From Phalacrocorax aristotelis (Eukaryota; Chordata; Aves; Suliformes; Phalacrocoracidae), in the NCBI RefSeq assembly GCF_949628215.1, contig NC_134288.1:7695682-7759681 (forward strand): a DNA stretch of 64,000 bases, written 5' to 3'. Under the pieces are notes generated by a model that searched no databases, was not told the origin of the DNA, and worked only from the letters and a program-made list of their open reading frames with translations. A program made the position numbers and the translations under genes. How positions within the stretch are numbered: the stretch's first letter is position 1; every line of letters starts with the position of its first letter. This document shows, one piece after another, positions 45,701 through 58,700 of the stretch.

Positions 45701-48700
45701 ATTCTGCATGGAGAGGTCTTCTCCAACCCTCGACAAGCAAAGGAGAAGGCTGCCAGTAAGCTGCAAGGCTGACACATACATTTTCAGTTTTCATAATTGA
45801 GTCTCTTGAGCAAAACCCAGAGGAGTAAAAAGGTTTCAGAAGCTGTAGTTCTGCAAATCTGACCATGGGAGCCTGTGAAACAGGAGGCTTGGGAGGGAGG
45901 AGGGAGTGACTGATCCTTGCACGCTGGGTACCCACAGCTCGTTCTGTGTCATGAAGCTCCATCTCAGAGGTGCTCAGAAGGGCTTGGACTTGACAAGTAG
46001 GCCCTGATTTTCTCCCCTCTGATAATTACAAGTTCAGCATTTCAGCACAGATACAGGCCCTGAGGTGCCTAAAAGCACATTTTCCTCTAAAACCCAGAGG
46101 TTTTGAAGACTAAAAATTTGCTTGGGTAAATAAGTACATATAGGGTAAAGCCTAAGAAGGACCCTAACTGGGGTCGGATGAGGTACACAGGTGGTGCCAG
46201 ATACAGCACAAGCCATTCCCTCTGCTGTCTGGTGTGGCCAAGCCAGTGCTGCAGTGATAGCAAGTTGCTACAGAATTGCTCAGCAGCAAATGGTAAGGTG
46301 TCCCAGAGCAGACATTTGCTCCAAATAGTATCTCTGAGGTGCCTCACCTTCCAGCCTTACCCCTTGGGTCCTGCTGTTACCCCACACCTTGCTGAGAGCA
46401 AAGCATAAAGTCCTGGAGTGAGAAAACACATTTTTGCTATCGTTTTCATATTTCTGTGTACAGAAAACGACTTGGGCACCAAACATCAGGCCAGTGCCTG
46501 GCTTATGGCCATGCAGTGTGGTGGTCTCCCCTTTTAAGTGGAACTAGAGCAGAAAAGCTCTGATTATCAGCTCAGATCAGCTAGAGCAAAAGCAACTTTT
46601 TATGATGACAGCCTGTAATCACCACAGGGCTGCTTATAGTAGCTCGCTAATCTGGATTGATCAGGGTGGTGACATTCATCTCCTGGCTCATTTCAGCATG
46701 GTCTTGAACATCAGTCTGGCCTCTGCCTGTCACAGTAATTGTCTTTTATCGCTCTTGCAGATTGCTTTTCCCTGGAGCAAATTCCTGGTATTCTTTCATT
46801 ACCACAGCAGGGAAACAAGGCTCAGTGACAGGGAGTGGCACTGGCTTCACAGATTTTTGCTTTTTTTTTTTTTTAATTTAGTTCAAAACAAAGGCTTGCT
46901 AGTGAACAGTCTTAGCTGAGAACCTATACAAAACTCACCACTACAGCACCTGTGGCCTCCCAGCAGCCCAAGAAGTGATATGACTGACAGCTGTCATGTG
47001 TTGGTCAGAACTGACCCATGCCTTGTTCCAGATGCTGGCTCTGTCTGGCTTCCTTGTAACAGTTGCATTATGACAGTGTGCTCCAAAAACCCACAAATGC
47101 CTATTTTCCCCACTGTTTAGAGCTCTGATTTGCTCCATGATTCAAAATTTATTCTTTGTCAGTTTTGGTTTGGTTTTGGTTTTTTTTTTTAAAAAAAAGA
47201 GGATCAAAGTGACCAGCAGCAGTCTTGCTAAGCAGTTTGCTCCTGCCTCATTCTCAGTCTGAAATCCTGGGAACGGAGCAAGTATTTGCTCTCATTCTCT
47301 CTGGGTTTCCTGACTTGGTACCGCCATTAATATTGCTTTCTACACCTGGTATGTGCATTTTATCAGCTTTTGGAGATCACCAGGGAATGTGTGTGTAGGA
47401 TGATGGACAAAGGTAGAAGGATGACTTCCTGGTAAGGGTTTCGTGTCGGTGTATCTTTATAAATTCTTTTGGGAAGTTTAGTATTAGCTAATGGCCCAGA
47501 TGAACTATGGGTCATCATGTAGGTTCTTACATCTTTCAGATTCAGCAAAAGGGATGACCTCGGGGGATCCTTTTGTCTCCCTACTGAAAAATAACTATTT
47601 CCTCTAAAGTCATTGATACCATCAATTGTGTCAATGGTATTTGGGAGAATGTGTGTTGGTAATGTTTCATGTGGCAGACTCAGCTGCAGGTGCCTGGGCT
47701 GCATGGGCAGGTGGTGGATTTGGGTTCTCACACACCAGTTTTAAGTGTGGCCCTAAGCACTGAAGGTAATATGGATAACATAGCAGCTTTGCAGCTACGC
47801 AGGTCATTGCATTCCAGAAGCAGGTCAGACCAGCCTACACAATTGTGACAAGCACAGCATGAATTTGTGCATTGTCTGACCTGTGCGTGCTCATCCCTTG
47901 TAATTCTTGCTAAATATTCACAATTCCATGGCTGCCAGGTTTTATCAAGAACCAAGGCTCCTGGGAAACTCTGCTGCTTTCAAATACATAAAGCTAATTT
48001 TTGAGTTGGAGGCAAATGCAATTTGTATTGCTTCAGCCATGCTTGGCATACGTTCCCAAGCCTAGAGATGCAGCATGACTCAGTAGGGATCACCGGAGCA
48101 CTTGGAAAACCAGCCAGAGGAGGCCCTAGTGGGCTGAGCACTTACAGAAATGAGTCCTTGGAAGAGGAATACATATTGTTTCTGTGAGAGTTTTATACCA
48201 ATGCTGTACATGAGGAAAAAGCGCAAACGACCTGCATATCCATCTGCCCATGGGCATGCTTTGAAATAAGACTAGAAGGATGTTGAACACGTTTAGAAAT
48301 GTGAAGCCGTTACTCCTCCCATATGGTTTATTGAGGATCTCAGTTTTCAAAGCGTGAGTAGCAGTGAGGCCCGTTATTCTTTCCAACATGCAAAAGGCAC
48401 AAGAAAGTCATCAATGTGATTCTGTGCAAAGTGTCTCTAAGAAAACACACAGGAGGAAATGACAGAAAAGAGCCCCTGATGGAAGAGAAAGCCAAAGTGC
48501 CTTCAGGAAAGTGCTGAAAAGTTCTGAAAATGGTCGTACTTTTTCAGAGTCCAGATATTCTCAGTCGGTGAAAGATGCTTTGCAAATCCATGAAGGAAAA
48601 CTCAAGAGACAGAGCCAAAAGGCTTAAAACAATAATCTCCTTCATGTGCAAAAATTCAGGATGGAAGTCAAAATGATTTATCTCAGGAGAAAAGTGTGGC

Positions 48701-49360
48701 AGTTAGACAGACATTAAATTCTTTAAAAAAAGCCCACAAAAACCAGACGTAGAAAGTGGATACCTTCTAAGAGCAGCTCAATAAAAAATATTCCTTTTAA
48801 TGAAAATAACTTTAAAAATGGATACTTGAAGAACACAAATCCACCTTGACTGTGACCAGCTACTGTACCCTGCTCCCAGGAAAGCCTCTGAGCACGACAG
48901 CACAACGCCTTCTAGAAGAAAGTCCTCACTACCTGCATGTATGAAATGTGGCCAGTGAACAATTTGGAAACACAAACATACAGGACCAAGTATCCGAGTG
49001 CCATTATTGAACTTGGGTGTCGGGAAGCTTCCCAGGGTTCCCGTCTCTCCCACTGGAGCCGGCCGGTGCTGGAGGCAGCGCTGCTTCCCGGTGGGCATGG
49101 CTGAGCCCATGAACCCCTGAGCCTCTTGTTGGAGTTGAATACTTAAACCTAAAAAAAGGCATTTACAAGTTGACGCATTTTTTTGTTGTTGTTGTTGTCT
49201 TATTTCCTTGCAGTATAAGTTTCTACTTCTAGACTATGGAATGTTACATTAAACAATATAATTATTCATTACCTTGCTTCAAATTTCATTACAGTTACTG
49301 AGGCTTCATCATAATTTCACACAGCACAGAGACACCAAACTAAACACTGAGCAGCCAGCA
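39756..49360. other. Intergenic between FITM2 and GDAP1L1, no gene seen
   Basis: This is AT-rich DNA with many short homopolymer runs and no frame that looks coding. A low-complexity segment at 45155-45240 repeats CCCATATTATCATATT-like words. The last kilobase should hold the GDAP1L1 3' UTR. The minus-strand AATAAA at 48332-48327 is a possible end signal about 1.03 kb past the stop, but weakly supported. Confidence 0.55.
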
Positions 49361-49704
49361 CTAGATGTATTTTTTCTTTAAGTACCAATAAGCAAAATAT
49401 CCCATTCCCCCAAGAGATCCCATCAGGAAGGAGGCTCCGAAGAAGGAGGGAGGTTTCCGCTTGACCAGCCTGAAGGCATTAGGTACCACTGCGGAGAGGA
49501 GCGTGGTATGTATATCTCCCAGAACTTTCCTGAAGGCGAAGCGTTTTTGTATCCTGTCAAAGAAGGACTGTAAGTTAGGTCTGCTGCCATCTTCCCAGTA
49601 TTTCTTAGAGAGTCCCAGAAACTTGAGGCGGTGCAGGGTGGCTCCTAACAAGACATCGGCCAAAGTAAAGACACATCCGCAGAGCCAAAGTTCACACTTC
49701 TGCC
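49361..49704 (-). CDS. GDAP1L1: GDAP1L1 terminal coding exon 6
   Basis: After a TTCAG acceptor the exon completes Gly (G|GG) and codes the last 113 residues: GST-C helices, the basic segment FRLVKRKPPS, the Gly-rich hydrophobic anchor and KKKYI, with the stop at 49363-49361. Confidence 0.96.
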
Positions 49705-52700
49705 CTGAAGAGAGAAGCGACAGAATAGGCAGGGTAAGAAGAAGCCCTTGGGTGGGCATCTAAAGGCTTGCTCATAAGTTCCACAAAGGCAGGAGCATTT
49801 GCATTAGACTTGGGGTGTTTTTTCTCAGTTCTCCGATATCCCAAGAGTTCAGGCCCCATCTACCAGGCTACGTGATAGAGGATATGTGGGGCCACAAAGC
49901 TGGGAATATGAGATGATCATGTATAGCCTGTGTGAAGATACAAATTACAGCAGGAGATGGCATCCTCCTGTACCTAGGAGGTCCCTGGAAAAGGGCCCTT
50001 GGCCCCCACTCGAAGGAAGATGTGGTGCAGTGACCCCTTCTGCTGTGGTAGTGCTTGGGGAGAGCAGCAACATTTGTCCTTGGCTGTACTGCAACCTGTT
50101 TCAGGAGTGTCATGTTAACTTGTCCTATTTTAGGGATGTAGGAAATCCTCAGGAATCAAAACCATTTGCTGGCCCGGCCTGGCAGCTCTCCCTGTGTGCT
50201 GTCAGGGAGGTCCTGCTTCTGTCCCCTCTCCTGCAGCAGGGACCCAGCTCTGGGACACCAAAACTGGCAGCACATCCGCGCTTAGAGCCGGGTTTCTGGG
50301 GGAGGCAGAGCTCAGTGTGAATGCTGGGTATGAGGAGAGGCACAAGAGCATTGTTGATCCCTGATAAGGGGTGACCCTGGAAGCAGCCTCACCGCAGAGA
50401 TGTCCAAGAATAAACCAAGCTGTTGTTAGCCTGGAAGAAGCATGGTCAGGCCAGGATAGTGTTAAACACTCCCTCCATGCCCTTTCAATGCTAAGGAGCA
50501 GGGCTGGAGCTATGGCAGGTAACAAGAGGTGCAGGTAAGGAAGAACAGCGGAAGGGGGGCAAAACCTGGCCCCATCCAGCCTAAGCTCCCAGCTTTACAC
50601 CAAAGCCTTTATTTTGGGGCTTTTCCACTGTCCTGTGTCTGTTGTATCTGGGAGGGAGAGAGTAGCACCTTTACTGCACCCCTGTGCAGGGACAGGTGGT
50701 GCTGGGCTGCCTGCTGAGCCAGGCCAGGGGAATTACTGGTAATTAAGAGCCCTCATTTGTAGCCGCTTGGCAGCCTGCCTAATCCTGCTAGAGGCACAGC
50801 CCAAATGGACAGATTGCCTGTGCCTAATTAGTCAATAAATATTTTCAATTACTAATGAACTGTGGGGGTGTTGCAGCTAGAGCCTCTTGGGTGCTCTGCC
50901 GACCCTGAGGATGCTCTCTCAGAGGTAAGGGAAGCAGGGCTGAGGTTGCCTGCCTCACTCCTGGGCGCTGCTGTGGGCAAAGGAGAAAGTGCACTTGAGG
51001 ATGGTGACTTTGGGAGAGAGCTGTGATCTGGCCCTACCCTTCCTGGCTCTGGGCTTGCATCTGCTGCTGGGGTCTGGACCTGGCTCTGGGGTGCCCCAGG
51101 GCAGAAGCACAGGCAAGGGCAACTCGTCCCCTTTGCATCTGCAGCGGCCCCAGCTTAGATCAATCTGCCCCAGCCAAGCAGGGTGCCTGTGGCAGGCGGC
51201 CACCCTGTGCTCCTGCAGCATCTCCTACTTTTCTCCTGCCTGCCCTGCCCTGCCCGCGTTGTTGCACATCGGGCTGGCAGCCTGGGCTGCGTGGGAGGAG
51301 AGCTGCTGCACTGCGGCTCCTGGGAAGTTGCCAAAGGGCTGGTGCTTGTGTCCGCTGCTGACATCCTGACTTGGCCATGGGTATGGGGGTGGAGGGGGGT
51401 TTGGGAGCCCAGAGCAGAGGGCAGGAGCAGCAAGGACCCAAGACAGCAGAGCACCTGGGTGCCAGCAGCAGCAGCAGCAGCAGCCGCCCCTGTGCTCCAG
51501 GCAGCCGGGATGTCCTCTGAGGCCACCTCATTAGGCTGAATTCCATTGAGCTATTCCAGCTCTCAAGATCAGTTAATGAGGGTGTTCGTGTGAGACAATT
51601 AGGGCAATACAGGGTGTTGCTGTGAATGCATCAGGGCTGTCACCAAATCCCCAATCCAGTGCCTTGCAGGGCCTGACCTTGGCACCTCCGAGGGCCCTTT
51701 GGTGCTGCCCCAAGCGTGACGCAGAGCTCCCTGCAGCTGAGGTCGGCCCTGAGGGCAGGGGCAGCTGTGGGGCCATCCCCTGATTAACTGTGTCTGGGCT
51801 CTGTTCCGGACCTGGCACCGTGGTGCTGGCAGCAGGGACAAGGGGATGATGGCGTCATCCTGGGGTGGTGGCGGGACAAGAGATGCCCAGCTGTGCCCAT
51901 GCATCCCTGTCTGCCAGGGCACCAGGGTGGCTCTCTGCAGGCACTCAGCAGCATGTATTTGATGTTGGGGGTGGCTGGTGTCGCTCTCCCCCACCCACTG
52001 GGATTTGACGCAGGTCCTGTAAAGTCTCCCACCCTCCAGGCCCCCTCAAATTCCCATCAGGTTTCCTTGCCTGCACTCCACTGGGATATGTGGCCAGGGG
52101 GGGCTTGGCTGCAGGACACATCCTCAGCCCTGTGCTTTCAGAAGCCTGTGTTCCTTGTAGTGCAGGAGCCTGGGGTCAGCCTGTCCCTGAATCAGCCAGG
52201 ACATCAGTCCGTGGTGACCCCTTGCTGAGGTGGAGAGGGCCTGCCACCACCCTGCATGTCTTTGGAGCTCCCACAGAGCAGCTTCAAGGACAGGGGTCCC
52301 ACTGCCCCTGTGGCAAGGGGTGCGGGGACTCCCCGCAGCAGGGGTGGTTTGCCAGAGGTTAGTAAGACTACGGGTGCAATGACATTGGTGCATCCAAAAA
52401 CAGAAGAACCCAGCAGTAGCCCCAGCCCCATTGGTGGTTGCCCTGTGGGGGGCATTCATCAGGTACAAAGCCATCAGCCATTTCTGGTGTTGCACCTTGG
52501 CCTCATGCGGAAAAATACCACATAAATCCAGCCCAGCACCTACCTTGGTACTCCAGTTTCCTCTTCTCCAGCTCAGCCTCGATCTGGTCTAGCACCATCC
52601 CCAGTTCACCAAGGATCTTCTTCAAGTAGTTCACATTGTCGTGCTCCAGGATCTTGGCCTGGATGGACAGCAGGGTTAGGATGGATGGATGGACAAGCAT

Positions 52701-55700
52701 CCTTGCAACCACTCAGGGACACAAGGCACTGGGTGCCCATGGAGGGTCTATATGTCATGTCCCCCCACTGCCAAAGATATGTGCATGGCTTTGACCCACT
52801 TACCATGAGCTTCTTTTGCTTGGAGAGGTAGGGCTCTGACAGCTGCGGCTCCTCTTCGTGGTCCAGCTTCATCAGCTCCGTGCTGGCATTAGCTAAATGT
52901 CCTGTGGGGAGATAAAGAGAGGAGCTGGGGGGGCTGTGTTTGGCAGGGGTAGGGATGACCTTGTGTCTGGTAGCAAAGCACCTCATCCTGCATGTGAAAT
53001 GGTTTTGTAGCACTAAGAAAAACACACCAGAGCTAAAATGGGCCAAATTCATGGCTTCCTGGTGCCGTGCTGCCATGCGTGTGGGTGGCTGAGGCATCAC
53101 ACACCCTCCCAAGGGCACGTGCCTTCTTCAGCCCTCTCGTCCACTTGCAGCAGGGCAGCACTGGCTGCAGGGTACAGCAGATCCCCATCCTTGGCCATGG
53201 CGAGTCCAGGCCAGGTCTTAGCTCTTCGTTTCCTCTGCTGGATTCATATTAGAGCTGCTAGCAGATCTCTGTCTGTCTCTTACTGCTTTAAGAACATCCC
53301 TGAGCTTCCCCATAACCTGGTTCCTGCAGCTCCATCCCCAGCGGGTCGATCCTTTGGGACATCCAAGCCAGCTGCCCATGTGTGGGTGAGCACACAGAGC
53401 AGTGCAGCAGGGAGCAGCACAGGAGGGGTTACTCCCTCCAGAATGAAGCTCTCCTGCCCCAGCTAGCTGTCCAGTGATGAGATTCAGTAGCGTAGAGCCC
53501 ATCAAGAGCACAGGAGAGATGCCCACGTCCCTCCCTCCCAGGGAGGATGTGAAGGGCTTTGTGCAAGGGAGCTAATGGAGGGAAAGGAGCCGAGTAAATG
53601 GGAGAAGAGAATCTGAGATGCAGAGTAACACATTAGGGATGACATAAATTACCTGAAGCTGGGCTAATCTCTTCCTGCCAGGGGCCATCTGTTTGTCCCT
53701 CTTTGTTCCCTCCAACAAGGGCTTGGCTCTGCTGATGTGCGGGTGCAGGAGGTGCCAGGGCTGGCTGGGGCAGCAGCCAGCAGCAGGCTGTACACTGCCA
53801 CAAAATGGTGAAACTCCACGTTTTCTGCCACGAGCCTTGAAGCTTGTGCTTGCTAAGGCACCCAGATGGCTCTCCTGGGACTGTAACTCAGAGGGAAGCC
53901 TGGATATCAGCCTGGTTTTGTTCCCCTGCTCCCCTTGGGAAAGCCTGGCCCTCAGTTCACCCTCTCCTTGGGGCACAACTACATGGATTTGCCTCGGCAC
54001 CCACTGCAACAGGGCAGCTGAGCCATTGCCTGGGCCTAGGGGTTGTGCTGGGGATGAAGGGCACCGCTGGCATGGGGGCATCCCATGGAGCTGCCCACAG
54101 CCCATCTGTTGTAATGGCTTGGGAAAAATGCCACCAGCAAGGAGGTTTGGATGGGGAGATATTTTTAAGGACCTCAGCAGGGTTCTGGGGAGGTGACGCG
54201 AGGCAGACGGCATCTGAAGCCGTCATGGCAGCAGCCTTTGGGGAGGGGATGGGCTCTGCACCCCGCATCTGCCCAAGGTCTGGGGCTGGAGGTGACACTT
54301 GGTGACACAGGGAAAGCCACTTGTGCAGGGTGCCAGTCTGCTGGGCAGACCATGCGATACACCTCACAAACAGCCTATTTCTCTTTGTGCGCGAGTGCAT
54401 CCCATTTCAGAGGGACCATCACGATCCAGACAGCTGAAGCGACTGAGGGGGGAACAATGTTTGCTATGGGCACTATTTGGGTCTGGAGACTAAAGGAGGG
54501 GAGAGATGTGGGGCACACCGGTGTCCTCCTAACAAGGTCACTTTTCTGGCAAGGGACTCCCTCCAGGAACAATCCTTGCCATTGAGTTATATTAAGCATC
54601 GTCAATGTTTCATGAGTGCTTGAAGGTCAGGTACACAGTCTTATGCCAATTCATCCGCTATCTGCAACTCAATCTGGCTGTACTCTCCCATCTTTGCTCT
54701 TAAAGCTATCGGAGGGAGCAGGAACATGCAGGAGAAGGAGAACATTCAGGTGCCCTAGAAAGAGCTGGGCAAGAAGCGTGCATAGCCCATGGGAGCCCAG
54801 ACATCCCTGGGGTTAGGAAGCCTCTACAGGGTGCCTGCAGCTCCCAAATGAGCTGTGCTTTGCTATTTCCCAGTTATGTCCCTGCTCATGTTGATGGAAA
54901 GGGGAGACGAGCAAGAGCAGGGTGGCTGGGTGAGCTGCGGAGCCAAACCGAGCCTAAAGGGAGGGCTGGGGGAGCTGTCCCATGGGCACCGGCCCTGGGC
55001 AGCCCCGCTGGAGAGGCAACTTACTGCGGATCTCAGCGGTCGCGTACTTTGGGATCATGGAGTCGGTGGTGAGCTCAGGGTGCAGGATGCAGCCGTGCGT
55101 GTAGGCGTCCATGGGGAGCGAGTCCAGCAGCTCACGGTACTGCAGCACCCGTGAGTGCAGCAGGCTGCCCGGCTCAGGGATCAGCTGGATGACATTTTCT
55201 GCGAGGGCGAAGGGAAAGGTATTAGCAGGATGCTCATTAGTGGCTTGTTAGCCTGCACGGGACACTAGTGTGCGGTCCTGGCTTGAGCTACCTCTGAGCA
55301 GGGTTGGCTGTGGCGGTGTGTTAACTCAAAACGGTACCCCATGCTTGGCTCTGCCCTCTCCCCACTGCCCATCCAGGCCAGGAGTGCATCCAGCACATGC
55401 CAAGATGGGCAAGCCTCCCGGACCACAGGGACGTGTACATGTGTTGTTGCTCGACCTGCAGAGCACCCACATCCCCAGGAGCCCAGCGTAGCAAGCCCTT
55501 TGCCTCTGCAGCCCCTGAATTTGTACACTGTAGTTTCACATCTCTCAGAAGGGGAACAAAACTGTCCCACTCTGCAGAAAAGAGCTAAAACACAGGGATG
55601 TGGGTTTGGGTTCTCCTGAATTACACACTTGTTACACCAGTAGCAATGAGGCACCTAATTCTCTTGGGCTTCCTTGAAAATCCCATTCAAAATGGGTAAT

Positions 55701-58700
55701 GAGGGAGCTGATGACCAAAGAAGGAGTCCAGCACATCTTTCCTCCATGCTCAGCTGGTGCTTTGGCTGCAGGAGCATCCCTCGCCCCAGCTGGCTCTGCT
55801 CTTCCTCACCTTGTTGGCTTTTATTAATCTTTTGCAGACGGCAGTTTGCATCCTGCTCTTTTTATTACACTTTCAGCTCAAAATACATGGCAGATGACAC
55901 CACAACAAACAAGATGTAGTTCCTGTCTCCCCCAAGAATATCAGGTCTATTTTTTTATGGGATCATAAATGTTTATGGAGTTTGCAGATAGCAGTTAATA
56001 GGTAGTGAGTAAATTTACCACCGGGGCTCAGTACACCCGGCTGCCCGCATGCTGTCTGCAGTGCAGGGATCCCTGCATGCCGGCACCTTGGGCCGAGTTA
56101 AGGCGCACTGGCAGAAGGACTTTGGCAGACATGGCTAACCTGGCTCCCTAATTAACAGCCTGAAATTAGAGTTCTGCCCGGCCCCACTACTGGCAGAGGA
56201 AGGCTGTGGGCACAGCCTGGTGATGCCTGCCCAGTGGAGATGCACAGCTTACCCTGCCCTGGGCAGTGTCCTGCCAGCTGGTACCTGCAGCTGGACAGAG
56301 GCCAGGGAAATTTTGGCAGCTCCTGTATTGCAAACCTCTGAGCAGCTCTGATTTGGGGCTGTGTCTGCTGGTAGGCTCTGTAAAGTTGTTCTGACCGATG
56401 GGCACCAGCATTAATGTCCCCTAAGCGAGGGGAGGTTTTGGTAGTTCCTCCCTGCCTGCAGGCTGCTCACTGCCTGGACTCCAGCTCTCCAAGCAGGGAT
56501 TTTCCATCCAAGAAAAGTGACTGGCTGAATGAGTAACAATAACTGACCTATAACATGTGTGCTCCTTCCACAGGGCTCCCAGCCAGCACCTGACAGCCTA
56601 ATGCCAAGGCTGGAAACCAGAGCGACTGCCCTGTCCGGCACCAAGATGGAATGACCACAATGAAATAGTGGTGTGCTGGCAGCCGGCCCGTGTCCTTCAG
56701 CACGTCCCAGGGAGGTTTTTCAGTGGGATGGCACTTGCTCTGCCTTTGGACGCCACAGTGGACCTGCCCGTATGGGCTGCTGTTGCATATAGTCAGCAAG
56801 CGATGGGCCAGGCAAAGGTGGGATGAGGAGGCTCAGAAGGGCAGGGTTGAGGGCTGCAGCCCTTGGAGGAACCCATCACCCAGGCTCTGAGAGGTGTTGC
56901 TACCAGCCAGCCCATCAGTGATTTCTTGGTGCTGCTGGGCCATGCCCTAGTGAAAAGCAGCCTCAAGGGTGGCTTACTGACATTATCCACTGCTTTTTTG
57001 GGGAAGGAAAGCCACTGCTCATCATTCCTCCCTTTACTGATAGCTGACCCTCAGGATGTGTGTAAGCAGCTGGAAAAGTGCGTGCTCCCAGCCCAGCAGA
57101 AAATAAAACTCAGTGAATATACCTTCTTATTGAGGCATTTTCAAGCTCTGCATGTTTCTGCCAGGTGGGTGGTTCCCCTTCAGACCAGCGCCACGGCATC
57201 CTGGTAATGCTTTTGCCAGCTAGAATTGGTGGGTGATGGCTCGGGGCATAGCATGCAGCAGGGAGCGATGCTCCAGGTCCTCCTCCCTCTGCCCCAGAGC
57301 TTACCTCTCCATTTCTCAGTGAAAAGGTAAGGAACTGCACCTGGCTGGAAAATCCCAGTGACAGGAGTTTCCCAGCACACAGGCAGTGCTGTGTCCCCCT
57401 CCCACCAGGGACAGCCTGTTGTCACATATGCCAGACCACCTGCCCCTTGCAGAGACTGGGCAAAGCAATGCAGGGACTGCAGCCCCATGGATCGACAGTC
57501 CCCACTGTCCCTTGGCCCCAGGGCTGTGGCTGCCATTCCTTGGGAGCTGCTGCCAGCATGGGCTCGTCCTGGCCGATCCCGTCCCTGCTGCCCCGCCAGC
57601 GAGTATTGTGCCTCTGCCAAGCAGCACTACCACGGCAGGGGAGAGGACAGCAGCTGAGCTGGCAAGACGCCCTTGCTTCGGGAGCTATTTTGAGATGTTT
57701 TTGATGTCTCTCTTGCAAGGGGGATTGATGCTGGGGCGAACGTCGTGATGGCACAGCCTGAGCTCCCTGCTCAGCTTTGAAGCCTCCCCAGCAGAGCGTC
57801 CCAGCCTGACAGCCTGCAGTTTTGGGAAAATGAGGTCAAAGGGACGTGAGATGCCGCGGAGAGGCTTCTTGCTGCAGCGACCATACAAACAGCCACCCCT
57901 GAGCGCTGTCTCAGCATCCCAGTGCACTGGGCTCGGCTGGCCGCTGACTACAGCCCTGCTCCAGGGCGGATACAAGCTTCCCTCTCCCAGCTGTCCCTTC
58001 CTCTGGGTTTGTGTCACATCATCTCCCATGGGTCCCCAGCACCACTGGCTTCCTTCGACTTCAAGGAGGCAGCTTTCTCTGAGACACAGTACCACAGGCA
58101 GTGGCAGGATCTCCCGCCCATGGCTGGTGGCACAGGGCTCATTGAGGAAGCATTGAGGAAGGGCAGCAGCACCTGGCTCAAGCCCACCTTCTCTCAGCAG
58201 GGCCACTTATGGGTATTACTGGGGGTTTTATACCATTGCCTGAGGCCAAAGTACAAAAGTGGCCAAAGCCAGAAGTATTTCTGTGGGCTGTGCCCCAGCT
58301 GTGGCTCTGGTGAGATGACACTATCCACCATGGGGATGGGGGGAAATGGTCCAGTTTGGGAGCATAGCCTCCAAGGCAGAAAAAGAGGGGACCCAGCTAC
58401 ACCCCATCCAGAGCACTTCCAAGGGACATTTTGGGATTTCTGCTGGAAATCCCCCATTTTCATGGGAAAATGTAAAAGTCTGGAGAAGTCTGGTGGCTTG
58501 CTGGTCTTCTGGGGTAAAGCTGAAACTTTAAACAACAAAGTGGGTGCATTTGGCAAATGGCATCTGGATTAGACCCGACTTTCCCCCAAGACACAGCCCT
58601 TTACCTCCCGTGAAGTTCTTCTCCATGTAGTCAATGATCTGGTTGTAATCACTGATTATATTGTCCCTGTGGATGATGACGGGCACCTCCTCCCCCAGGT

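Larger units (their letters stand above)
49705..52543 (-). other. GDAP1L1: GDAP1L1 intron 5
   Basis: The intron is 2.8 kb with no coding content. It holds a homeodomain-rich AT patch (50728-50862) and a CAG run of seven units at 51463-51483. Confidence 0.8.

Noticed and set aside
53572-54213. Minus-strand 213-codon frame inside GDAP1L1 intron 3
   Set aside because: It lies wholly within an intron, is GC-driven, and overlaps similar long frames on the other strand.
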